Assembly (NCBI GenBank): GCA_036257895.1
Contig: DATAES010000256.1
Span: 1 to 23,517, forward strand
DNA length: 23,517 bases
Direction of reading: 5' to 3'
Source: DATAES01 sp036257895
GTDB lineage: Bacteria > Actinomycetota > Acidimicrobiia > Acidimicrobiales > JACDCH01
Positions 14,056-21,332 of this stretch are shown piece by piece (position 1 is the stretch's first letter; each line of letters starts with the position of its first letter). The notes beneath the pieces were generated by a model that saw nothing but the letters and a program-made list of their open reading frames with translations, did no database searches and was not told where the DNA came from. The position numbers were made by a program, and so were the translations under genes.

Positions 14056-15112
14056 AGGCCACGTACTCGGCGAGCTCGATGAGCGCGGCGCTCGCGTCGA
14101 TCGTGATCGGTGTCTGTTCGATGGCCGAGATCGCGTACATGGTCAGCCGGTCGATCGAGGATTCGATCTCCGACACGGCGCCGGTCTCGACGAGCACCGC
14201 CTGGACGGCGGCCACATCGATCGGTGACAGGTCCGGCTGGCCGATGAGCCCCAGCACGGCACGCTGCTCGCGGTCGGCGCGGGCCGTCGCGACCGCGAGC
14301 AGGGGCGTCGGCTTGCCCTCACGGAGGTCGTCGCCGACCGGCTTGCCCGTCACGGACTCCTCACCGAATGCGCCCAACATGTCGTCGCGGAGCTGGAACG
14401 CCTCGCCGAGCGGATCGCCATAGGCCGACAGCGCTGCGTGCAACTCGTCGTAGCGGCCCGCGAGGGCAGCACCGACGTGGAGCGGTCGTTCGATCGTGTA
14501 TTTCCCTGACTTGTAGCGAGCGATGCGCCGAGCGCGTGGCAGATCCGTGTCGCCCCGAGCCGTGCCCAGCACGTCGAGGTACTGGCCCACGTTCAACTCG
14601 ACCCGCAGCTCGTTCCAGATGGCGGCTACCCGGTCGGGCGCACCCGCCACGAAGTGATCCGCGTACACGTGTGCGAGGTCGCCGACCAGGATCGCCACGC
14701 CCTCGCCGAAGCGTCGTGGCTCGCCTCGCCAGCCCTCGACCATGTGACGATCGCCGAAGTCGAGGTGCACGGTGCGCGCTCCCCGCCGGGTGGCCGAGCC
14801 GTCCATGACGTCGTCGTGGACCAGAGCGAACGCCTGCAACAACTCGAAGGCGGCTCCGATGTCGATCAGGGCTGCGTTGTCCTCGTCGCCACCAGCCCCT
14901 ACGTAGCCCCAGTAACAGAACGCCGGCCGCAGTCGCTTGCCGCTGCCGACGACGAACCGGCGCAGGACCAGCAGAGGCTCGACGAGGTCGCGGTCGAGCG
15001 CGCCCCAGCGTTCGATCTCGGTGTCGAGCAACTCGGCCAGGCGATGCTCGACCCGCTCCGCGACCAGCACGATGCTGGTCGGGACCGGCACTGTCCGTGT
15101 CGGGACGCTCAT
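14042..15112 (-). CDS. Polyprenyl diphosphate synthase (trans-isoprenyl, geranylgeranyl-type)
   Basis: A 356-residue all-helical E-type prenyltransferase. It condenses IPP with allylic diphosphates in the cytoplasm to give chains for quinones, carotenoids or polyprenols. Motifs: GSGKRLRPAF (56-65) for IPP binding, the first Asp-rich motif HDDVMDGS with DDVMD at 100-104, GDLAHVYAD, RYKSGKYTIERP, and the second Asp-rich motif QLRDDMLGAFGE with DDMLG at 243-247, followed by GKPVGDDLREGKPTPLL. The DDxxD start and GDDLREGKP tail match actinobacterial GGPP-type synthases (IdsA/GrcC group). Chain length cannot be read with certainty. The frame stays open upstream, but ATG 15112 is chosen because the conserved domain starts about 20 residues later and the upstream codons overlap the HAD gene. 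It is divergent from HAD. Confidence 0.92.
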   Translation of the reverse strand: MSVPTRTVPVPTSIVLVAERVEHRLAELLDTEIERWGALDRDLVEPLLVLRRFVVGSGKRLRPAFCYWGYVGAGGDEDNAALIDIGAAFELLQAFALVHDDVMDGSATRRGARTVHLDFGDRHMVEGWRGEPRRFGEGVAILVGDLAHVYADHFVAGAPDRVAAIWNELRVELNVGQYLDVLGTARGDTDLPRARRIARYKSGKYTIERPLHVGAALAGRYDELHAALSAYGDPLGEAFQLRDDMLGAFGEESVTGKPVGDDLREGKPTPLLAVATARADREQRAVLGLIGQPDLSPIDVAAVQAVLVETGAVSEIESSIDRLTMYAISAIEQTPITIDASAALIELAEYVAWRDR

Positions 15113-15121
15113 TTGCACGAG

Positions 15122-15127
15122 ATGGTA
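15122..15127 (-). promoter_or_regulatory. Putative -10 box (TACCAT) before the polyprenyl synthase
   Basis: TACCAT on the minus strand ends 9 bases before ATG 15112. The same hexamer precedes the ABC transporter gene. The spacing allows a transcript with no, or only a 1-3 base, leader. Confidence 0.35.
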
Positions 15128-15181
15128 GGAGGTTTGACGGCGGACCGGGGCGGTCGAAGCAAGCTGTCCCATTCGGGCGGA

Positions 15182-15187
15182 TACGTT
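15182..15187 (+). promoter_or_regulatory. Putative -10 box (TACGTT) before the HAD hydrolase
   Basis: TACGTT ends 9 bases before GTG 15197. No ribosome binding site is seen. It lies in the 84-base divergent gap with the polyprenyl synthase gene. Confidence 0.3.
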
Positions 15188-15196
15188 GTCTGACCC

Positions 15197-15943
15197 GTGG
15201 TGCTGCAGGCTGTGATCTTCGACTGGGGCGGGACCCTGACGACCAGGGATCTCGGCCGCGCCGACCTTCTCGATCTCTGGCGCCTCGCCGCGCACCGTCT
15301 CGATCCCGCCCGGGAGGACGACCTCGTCGCCGCCCTCGCCGCCGTGGACGAGCGGTTCTGGCAGCGCACGACCACGACATTCGAGAGCTGGCGGCTGGCC
15401 GAGATCCTCGAGGCGGCGTCCATCGAACTGGGGCTCGACGTCACCGACGCCGTGATCGAAGAGGCCGCGACCCACCACCTGGACGGGTGGACGACCCACA
15501 TTCGCCACGAAGCCGATGCCGGTCGCGTCCTCCGAGCGCTGCGAGCTCGGGGCCTGCGCATCGGGCTGCTGTCGAACACCAGCTGGCCCCGGGCGTTCCA
15601 CGAGCACTTCCTGGAACGCGACGGTCTGGTCGAGCTCATCGATGTCCGCCTGTACACGAGCGAGCTCGGCTACGTGAAGCCCCACCCGTCGGTGTTCGTC
15701 GATGCCCTCGCGTCGGTCGAGGTTGGTGATCCGCGGCGTGCGGTGTTCGTCGGCGATCGGCCCTATGACGACATCCACGGCGCCCGGCAGGCGGGGCTGC
15801 GAACCGTGCTCAGAGCAAGTCCGGACGTGCCGCCCTACGAGGTGGAGCCGGACGCAGTGATCGACCAGCTGTCCGAACTGGTGGACCTCGTCGATCGCTG
15901 GAACACTGCGACCACTGAATTCCAGGCAATCGGCGACCGATGA
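15197..15943 (+). CDS. HAD-superfamily hydrolase, subfamily IA
   Basis: A 248-residue HAD protein with a helical cap inserted between motifs I and II (roughly residues 20-95). Motif I is VIFDWGGTLT with the nucleophile Asp9, motif II GLLSNTSW, motif III YVKPHPSVF with the lysine, and motif IV FVGDRPYDDIHGA with the acidic metal ligands. The usual second Asp of motif I (DxD) is Gly11, so the general acid is missing; HADs with DWGGT exist and may be phosphatases with altered chemistry or other hydrolases. The substrate is unknown. GTG 15197 and GTG 15200 are both possible starts. It ends 31 bases before the secreted glucosaminidase gene and may be cotranscribed with it. Confidence 0.88.
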   Translation: MVLQAVIFDWGGTLTTRDLGRADLLDLWRLAAHRLDPAREDDLVAALAAVDERFWQRTTTTFESWRLAEILEAASIELGLDVTDAVIEEAATHHLDGWTTHIRHEADAGRVLRALRARGLRIGLLSNTSWPRAFHEHFLERDGLVELIDVRLYTSELGYVKPHPSVFVDALASVEVGDPRRAVFVGDRPYDDIHGARQAGLRTVLRASPDVPPYEVEPDAVIDQLSELVDLVDRWNTATTEFQAIGDR

Positions 15944-15974
15944 TGAACGGTCGCGTGTCTGCGCGCTGCCCCGA

Positions 15975-17414
15975 ATGAGAGCCTCCACCGCCCCCCACAC
16001 GCCGTCATCCCGATTCCGGGCCACGCTCGCCCGCGTGACCGTGATGGCGCTGCTCGCGGGCACGTGCGCGGTGGTCCTCTCGTCGACTCCTGCGCACGCG
16101 GCGTTTGCAGCCGCCGCCGCTCCCGTGCAGGAGGTGCCGGCCCCGCCGGATACGGCGCCTCCGGACACCACGCCCCCCGCTCCGCCGGACACGACGCCTC
16201 CGGACACCACGCCCGCGCCGCCAGACACGGCGCCGGCCTCCCCGCCCGACGCGCCACCGCCCGACGCGCCGCCCCCGTCGCTGCCGCCTGACCTGCCCGT
16301 GGTCGAGCCTCCGATCGATCCCAATCTGCCGCCTCCGCCTCCTGCGCCTCCGCTCCCGGATCCCTCTCCGCAGGTCGCCGCCGTGCTGGCGCAGTTGCAC
16401 ATGGACGAGCTGCACGCATCGTTGGCCGCCGCGCAAGCGAACTTCGCCCAGGTCGCGGGGATCGAGGCGAAGGTTCAAGCGTTCGTCGATACGGCGACGG
16501 TCGACCGCGACGCGAAACGAAAGGCACAAACCGATGCGGCCGCCGCCGCGTACGTGCAAGGCGGCGTCGACCAGGTCGGTGATACGGCGCAAATCTCGGG
16601 TGCCGACGCTTCGGTGTCCGCCGAGTCGGTGCGGATCCTGGCGGGCAGCGCGATCGACCACACCCACGACGAGTTCCTCGCATCCGAGACCTGGATGCAG
16701 ATCACGAGAGCCGTGCTTCGACCAGTACAGCTGCGATCGGCACAAGCGCGCGCCGCGCTCGACGCTGCCCAGCACGACATGGACGAAGCGAACGCGGCGA
16801 TCCTCCAGGTCGCCGGTGGTGTCGTGCCGGTCGCCGACCTGTCGCCGACGGTCCTCGGTGCGCCGACGTTGACCGCGGACGAAATCGCCGGCTGGTATCA
16901 GACGAAGGGGATCGTCGGATGGGCGGGCGGCGTCGACGTGCGCACGATGGCCGGTTTCTACCTCAGCGAAGGCCTGGCCGAAGGCGTGCGCGGCGACATC
17001 GCGTTCGCGCAAGCGATGGTCGAGACCGGCGCCTTCACCTCGCCACTCACGCGGCACAACAACTTCGCCGGCATCGGCGCGTGCGATTCATGTGCGACCG
17101 GCTACGACTTCGAGTCACCGCAACTCGGCGTGCGTGCTCAGATGCAGCTGCTGCACGCATACGCAGACAGGTCATTGAGCATCGTCGGTCTCGCCAATCC
17201 CGCGGTCGGGGCTGACCCGGATCATCTCTCCGTGCGCGGCTGTTGTCCGACGTGGAACAAGTTGACCGGCACCTGGGCCACGGATCCGAACTACGGGCCC
17301 AAGATCATGACGGTCTACGTGTCGATGCTTCAGTACGCAGCAGCGCAGCGCACTGCGGCGCTCGCCGCGCCGGCACCCCCGCCCGCGGCGGCGCCGGTGC
17401 CTGGTTCACCCTGA
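15975..17414 (+). CDS. Secreted proline-rich protein with C-terminal GH73-like glucosaminidase domain
   Basis: A 479-residue exported protein. Residues 1-42 form a Sec signal peptide: a basic n-region with RFRATLAR, a hydrophobic VTVMALLAGTCAVVLSS core and the cleavage site AHA. Residues 55-133 are a Pro/Asp/Thr-rich linker (PPDTTPP-like repeats) that probably spans the cell wall. Residues 135-290 are Ala-rich and helical, perhaps coiled-coil. From about residue 300 a glucosaminidase fold appears: TADEIAGWYQTKG, AGFYLSEGLAEGVRGDIAFAQ, MVETGAF with the likely catalytic Glu350, HNNFAGIGACDSC, and QLGVRAQMQLLHAYAD. Such enzymes cut the glycan strands of peptidoglycan. Four cysteines (CDSC, GCC) may form disulfides outside the cell. 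The 3' end overlaps xseB by 9 bases, tail to tail. Confidence 0.85.
   Translation: MRASTAPHTPSSRFRATLARVTVMALLAGTCAVVLSSTPAHAAFAAAAAPVQEVPAPPDTAPPDTTPPAPPDTTPPDTTPAPPDTAPASPPDAPPPDAPPPSLPPDLPVVEPPIDPNLPPPPPAPPLPDPSPQVAAVLAQLHMDELHASLAAAQANFAQVAGIEAKVQAFVDTATVDRDAKRKAQTDAAAAAYVQGGVDQVGDTAQISGADASVSAESVRILAGSAIDHTHDEFLASETWMQITRAVLRPVQLRSAQARAALDAAQHDMDEANAAILQVAGGVVPVADLSPTVLGAPTLTADEIAGWYQTKGIVGWAGGVDVRTMAGFYLSEGLAEGVRGDIAFAQAMVETGAFTSPLTRHNNFAGIGACDSCATGYDFESPQLGVRAQMQLLHAYADRSLSIVGLANPAVGADPDHLSVRGCCPTWNKLTGTWATDPNYGPKIMTVYVSMLQYAAAQRTAALAAPAPPPAAAPVPGSP
16137..16373 (+). repeat. Low-complexity Pro/Asp/Thr-rich coding repeat
   Basis: This segment encodes residues 55-133 of the secreted glucosaminidase. 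It consists of irregular PPDT, PPDTTPP and PPDAPP units, with gacac(g/c)(a/g)cgcctccg-like DNA repeats. Length variation between strains would be expected. Confidence 0.8.
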
Positions 17415-17624
17415 GCCGGCATCGTCCGCCACGTCGAGGATGATGCGGTCGACTTCGATTCGGGCCGATTCGATGCGGGCGCGGCAGTTCTCGATGAGCG
17501 CGGCTGCACGGGCGACTCGTTCGGCGAGTCTGTCCACGTCGATGTCCTCGTGCTCGAGCTCGTCGAGGATCGCCTGCAACTCGGTGACGGCGTCCGTGTA
17601 GGAAATCCGCTCCGCTTCACTCAT
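17406..17624 (-). CDS. xseB: Exodeoxyribonuclease VII small subunit
   Basis: A 72-residue acidic helical protein with the XseB pattern: SYTDAVTELQAILDELEHED near the N-terminus, then DVDRLAERVARAAALIENCRARI. Several small subunits bind each XseA and form exonuclease VII, which degrades single-stranded DNA from both ends. I choose ATG 17624 because it gives the family length and the first conserved motif starts about 10 residues in; this start overlaps the xseA stop by 8 bases, so translation is coupled. Upstream in-frame codons lie inside xseA and are ignored. The gene's 3' end overlaps the convergent glucosaminidase gene by 9 bases. Confidence 0.93.
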   Translation of the reverse strand: MSEAERISYTDAVTELQAILDELEHEDIDVDRLAERVARAAALIENCRARIESARIEVDRIILDVADDAGSG

Positions 17625-18789
17625 GCAGGGTGCTCCGGACCTCGCCGTCGGCGAGGGTTGTGACCAGTTCCGAACCGACGTTGACCGCTGCGGTCGACCG
17701 CACCAGTCGGCCTTGGCCGTCATGTGTGATGCTCCATCCGCGCGCCAGCGTCCTCGCGGGATCGAAGGACCGAACTCGTGACTCGGATGCGTCGATGGTC
17801 CGGCTGGCTCGGTCGAGCGCTCGACCCGGACACGAGACGAGACGTCGCTCGCAGTCGTCGAGCACCGTTTCGCGTGTGCGCAGGTGGTGCGATGCGGCAC
17901 GAGCGATGGCATCCCACGTCGAAGCCAGGCGATCGCAAGAGCGCGTGACCTGCTCCACGAGTGCCATCGCGCATGCTGTCGGAGTGCGGAAGTTCCTGTG
18001 AGCGACCGCATCGGCGACGGTGGTGTCGATCTCGTGGCCGATGCCGGTCCAGACGACGACAGGTGCCGTCGCAATGGCCCGGGCGACGGCTTCGCGATCG
18101 AAGACGGCCAGATCGGTTCGGGCGCCACCACCTCGTACGACGCACACCACGTCGAACGGCGGATCCCCGACCCATGCGGCGTCCATCGCATCGAGGATCG
18201 ACCGCTCTGCTGCGGCACCTTGCACTCGGGTGTCGAGCACCGTGATGTTCCAACCGTGTCCGCTTGCCTCCAAGGTGCGAAGGAAGTCGTGGGCCGCGGC
18301 GCTGCCGTCGCTCGTCACGAGGCCCACTCGGGTGGGCACTGGCGGCAGGATCAGACCTGCCTGCCGGCGCAGGAGTCCTTCCGCTTGCAGGGTGCGCAGC
18401 AACACCTCGCGCGCTTCGGCCAGCCGGCCAAGCGTGTAGGCGGTGTCGATCGACAACATGCGCAGCGATACGCGACCGCGTTCCGCGTACCACGACACGC
18501 GAACGCGGATGCGCACCTCGGTTCCGTCGGTCATGCGCACGGCACCGCCGGCGCGACGCAACACCGCGTTGACGACCTGCTTGTCCGACGCCCACAGCGT
18601 CACGCCGAGCGCGCAGTCGTCTCCCACGAGGTCGAAGTACACGTGACCCGACGGAGGCCGGTTGAGATTTGCGATCTCGCCGCGAACCCAGACCTCCTCG
18701 GGGAACGCCCTGCTCAGCGCCGCTCCGATACCGGCGTTCAACTCGGCCACCGACATCGTCGGTTCCTGGATGAACAGCGGCTCCTGCAT
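17617..18789 (-). CDS. xseA: Exodeoxyribonuclease VII large subunit
   Basis: XseA (390 residues) is the catalytic subunit of exonuclease VII. The N-terminal OB fold (about 12-110) holds FPEEVWVRGEIANLNRPPSGHVYFDL. The catalytic domain follows with VGLVTSDGSAAAHDFL, VVCVVRGGGARTDLAVFDREAVARAI, VWTGIGHEIDTTVADAVAHRNFRTPT, then a helical arm with many Arg residues and the closing LARGWSI segment. Start choice: ATG 18789 has a TAGCCT box 8 bases upstream, fitting a leaderless mRNA, whereas ATG 18756 has AGGA 7 bases upstream and would remove 11 residues. I keep 18789 but the second is credible. It is divergent from the MBL gene across only 29 bases. Confidence 0.95.
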   Translation of the reverse strand: MQEPLFIQEPTMSVAELNAGIGAALSRAFPEEVWVRGEIANLNRPPSGHVYFDLVGDDCALGVTLWASDKQVVNAVLRRAGGAVRMTDGTEVRIRVRVSWYAERGRVSLRMLSIDTAYTLGRLAEAREVLLRTLQAEGLLRRQAGLILPPVPTRVGLVTSDGSAAAHDFLRTLEASGHGWNITVLDTRVQGAAAERSILDAMDAAWVGDPPFDVVCVVRGGGARTDLAVFDREAVARAIATAPVVVWTGIGHEIDTTVADAVAHRNFRTPTACAMALVEQVTRSCDRLASTWDAIARAASHHLRTRETVLDDCERRLVSCPGRALDRASRTIDASESRVRSFDPARTLARGWSITHDGQGRLVRSTAAVNVGSELVTTLADGEVRSTLHE

Positions 18790-18797
18790 CGCGGGCG

Positions 18798-18803
18798 AGG
18801 CTA
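18798..18803 (-). promoter_or_regulatory. Putative -10 box (TAGCCT) of xseA
   Basis: TAGCCT on the minus strand ends 8 bases before ATG 18789, in the 29-base gap shared with the divergent MBL gene. The identical hexamer precedes gtrA. Upstream promoter contacts would have to lie inside the MBL coding sequence. Confidence 0.35.
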
Positions 18804-18818
18804 CGGCAGAGTGGGTTG

Positions 18819-19760
18819 ATGCACACCCGGATCGGACCCGGCGTGATCCAGATCGACACGTTGCTCGGAGGCTGGCACAACGTGACCGCCGGCTATCTGA
18901 TCGAAGGCACCGAACCGGTGCTGGTCGAGACCGGCAGCCAATCCTCCGTCGACGCGCTCCTGGCCGCGCTGGCAGAACTGAACGTGGCGCCGGACTCTCT
19001 CGCCAGCGTCGCCGTCACGCACATCCACCTCGATCACGCCGGCGGTGTCGGTGACGTGGTGCGAGCGTTCCCCAACGCCACCGTGTACGTGCACGAGAAG
19101 GGTGCTCGACATCTCGTCGATCCGTCGCGGCTCGTACGGAGCGCGGCCAGGGTCTACGGCGACCTGCTCGACTCGCTGTACGGCCGGCTCGAGCCCACGC
19201 CCGCAGAGCGTGTGCACGTCCTCGAAGACGGCGAGATCATCAGTATCGACAGCAACCGCACGCTCACCTCGATCGACTCTCCGGGCCATGCGAAGCACCA
19301 TCTCGCACTCCACGATTCGGAGAGCGGACTGCTCTTCGCCGGCGACGCAGTCGGCGTGCGGTTGCCCGATGCGGGCATCCTCCGCCCCGCGACGCCACCG
19401 CCGGATTTCGATCTCGACCAGGCGTTGACCTCGCTACGACGATTCGCCGACCGGCGTCCGACCGGCGTGGCGCTCGCGCACTTCGGTCTCGTGCCGGATC
19501 CCATGGAGACGCTCGAGGAGGCGCAGGGGATCCTGCGCGCCTGGGCAGAGGTGGCCGAGCAGGCGTGGCGCGAGGGTCGCGACATCGCGGCAGCACTGGA
19601 CGAGCATTTCGGTCAGGAGTTGAAGGGCGTCGATCCGGTGCATCGCGAGAAGCTCGAGACCTTGAATGGCATCCACTCCAACGCTGCCGGCTTTCGCCGG
19701 TGGCTCGAGACCCGCGGCAACGGTCACGCGCACGGGCACGAGCACGGCCACCCACACTGA
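18819..19760 (+). CDS. Metallo-beta-lactamase-fold hydrolase with His-rich C-terminal tail
   Basis: A 313-residue MBL-fold protein. The metal-binding motif THIHLDHAGG gives ligands His68, His70, Asp72 and His73; further likely ligands are the His of SPGHAKHH, the Asp of LLFAGDAVG and the His of ALAHFG. The family includes glyoxalase II-like, lactonase and other thioester or phosphodiester hydrolases; this subfamily is not assigned. The C-terminal 14 residues (300-313), GNGHAHGHEHGHPH, hold six alternating histidines, an obvious metal-binding tail perhaps for zinc or nickel storage. ATG 18819 is the start; a TTG directly before it is less likely. The stop is followed at once by the alpha-galactosidase ATG, so the pair is an operon. 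Confidence 0.9.
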   Translation: MHTRIGPGVIQIDTLLGGWHNVTAGYLIEGTEPVLVETGSQSSVDALLAALAELNVAPDSLASVAVTHIHLDHAGGVGDVVRAFPNATVYVHEKGARHLVDPSRLVRSAARVYGDLLDSLYGRLEPTPAERVHVLEDGEIISIDSNRTLTSIDSPGHAKHHLALHDSESGLLFAGDAVGVRLPDAGILRPATPPPDFDLDQALTSLRRFADRRPTGVALAHFGLVPDPMETLEEAQGILRAWAEVAEQAWREGRDIAAALDEHFGQELKGVDPVHREKLETLNGIHSNAAGFRRWLETRGNGHAHGHEHGHPH

Positions 19761-21332
19761 ATGAAACTCGTCTTCGACCGGATCGAAACCCGATGCCTTC
19801 GGGGCAGGGTGACCGTCGACGTGCAGAACACCGACGGGCACGGCACGGATGGCCTCGAGACGAACTGGACGCTGGTCAACGACGCCGGGCAGCCGGCCAC
19901 CGTCGAGGCGGTCGCCGTCGTGTGGCGGATCGCCGACGCGCCGGAACCTGTGCGCATGTTCCGTCACGGCTACCAGTCGTGGTCGCCGAGCGGGTGGGCC
20001 TCGTTCGACGTCGACGAAGACCCGTCGCGAGCTCCGGGCGCGATCCCCTTGGTCATCGACATGCATCACGCCGATCCGGCCACTGCCGAACGGGATGAGC
20101 TGCGCAGTGAACTCGTCACCGCGCTCGACGACGGATCGGGCGACCCACCGTTGGTGCTCGGGTTCCTTGGTGGCGCGGAGCACGACGGCACCTTCCGGTT
20201 TCGGCGGCGAGACCGTGGCTTGGAGCTGTGGGCCGAGGCTTTCCTCGGCGGGATCGTGGTGGACCCCGGCGCGGACCGGTCTCTGCACTCGATCGGGTCC
20301 TTCGGATCGCTCGAGCGATGGGCGACGAGAGTCGGATCGTCGAGTGGGGCGCGTGTAGCCGCGCCGTACCAGGTCGGTTGGTGCTCCTGGTACCACTACT
20401 TCGAGGCGGTGACCGAGCGCGATGTGGTGGCCAACCTCGGGTCAGCGGAGGCGTGGCCGTTCGAGATCTTCCAGATCGACGACGGCTTCCAACCTGAGAT
20501 CGGCGACTGGCTCGGGACCAATGACAAGTTCGAATCCACGCTCGACGATCTCGCGGCCCGTATCAGCGCGGCCGGCCTCGTCCCCGGTCTGTGGATCGCT
20601 CCTTTCCTCGCGGGACCGAGCGCCGACGTGTCGCGCCGCCATCCGAGTTGGTTCGCGCGTCACGCGTCCTCGCGTCCCCTCGTCGGGATGGTGAACGAGC
20701 ACTGGGGCGGACCGGTGCACGTGCTCGACACCACGCAGGCTGAGGTCCTCGCGCATCTCGAGAACGTAGGCCGAACGCTCGCGGCAGCGGGGTTCCGCTA
20801 CCTCAAGCTCGACTTCACGTACGCACCGGGTCTGCAGGGACGGTATGTCGACACCTCTCTCACGCCCGCTCAGCGTGTGCGTGCCGGGTTCGACGCGATC
20901 CGTCGGGGCGCGGGCGACGACGTCTTCATCCTCGGGTGTGGTGCGCCGCTCGGAGCGTGCATCGGTGTCGTCGACGGCATGCGCATCGGACCCGATGTCG
21001 CGCCATGGTGGCTGCCGTCACCAGAGAGGTGGTCGCCGCCTGGGTACGGCGAGGCATCCCCGGCGACCGCCTACGCGCTGGCGGCGACGAAGGCGCGTCA
21101 GTTCATGCACCGCCACCTGTGGCTGAACGACCCCGACTGCGTGATGCTGCGAACGCAGCAGACGTCCTTGTCCGCGGACGAGGTCCGGCGTTGGGCCATG
21201 GCGGTCGGAGAGAGTGGCGGGATGGTGCTGGTGTCCGACGATCTCGCCCTCCTCGGAGCCCAAGAGCGCGCGTTGCTCGACGAGGTCATCGCCCTCGGCC
21301 GCGCCAATGACGCCGCCTCCCCGGTCAGGTGA
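19761..21332 (+). CDS. Alpha-galactosidase, glycoside hydrolase family 36
   Basis: A 523-residue GH36 (clan GH-D) enzyme; the size is close to the compact Thermotoga alpha-galactosidase rather than the 700-residue forms. An N-terminal beta domain (about 1-195, with MFRHGYQSWSPSGW) precedes a TIM barrel that opens with YQVGWCSWYHYF. Substrate residues include QIDDGFQ (238-244). The nucleophile is Asp351 in LKLDFTYAPG and the acid/base Asp412 in RIGPDVAPWW, so both catalytic residues are present. There is no signal peptide; it should act on imported oligosaccharides such as melibiose or raffinose, or on intracellular glycans. No sugar transporter or regulator is adjacent. Its ATG touches the MBL stop and its 3' end overlaps the ABC transporter gene by 8 bases. 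Confidence 0.9.
   Translation: MKLVFDRIETRCLRGRVTVDVQNTDGHGTDGLETNWTLVNDAGQPATVEAVAVVWRIADAPEPVRMFRHGYQSWSPSGWASFDVDEDPSRAPGAIPLVIDMHHADPATAERDELRSELVTALDDGSGDPPLVLGFLGGAEHDGTFRFRRRDRGLELWAEAFLGGIVVDPGADRSLHSIGSFGSLERWATRVGSSSGARVAAPYQVGWCSWYHYFEAVTERDVVANLGSAEAWPFEIFQIDDGFQPEIGDWLGTNDKFESTLDDLAARISAAGLVPGLWIAPFLAGPSADVSRRHPSWFARHASSRPLVGMVNEHWGGPVHVLDTTQAEVLAHLENVGRTLAAAGFRYLKLDFTYAPGLQGRYVDTSLTPAQRVRAGFDAIRRGAGDDVFILGCGAPLGACIGVVDGMRIGPDVAPWWLPSPERWSPPGYGEASPATAYALAATKARQFMHRHLWLNDPDCVMLRTQQTSLSADEVRRWAMAVGESGGMVLVSDDLALLGAQERALLDEVIALGRANDAASPVR

Noticed and set aside
16137..16373. Repetitive DNA that might suggest a CRISPR or tandem-repeat array
   Set aside because: The repeats are irregular, lack spacers and encode an in-frame Pro-rich linker.
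15113..16402. Long in-frame upstream extension of the polyprenyl synthase on the minus strand, including a Gly/Ser-rich segment
   Set aside because: It is the antisense of the HAD gene and of the proline-rich linker of the glucosaminidase; the Gly-rich stretch is just the complement of the proline codons.
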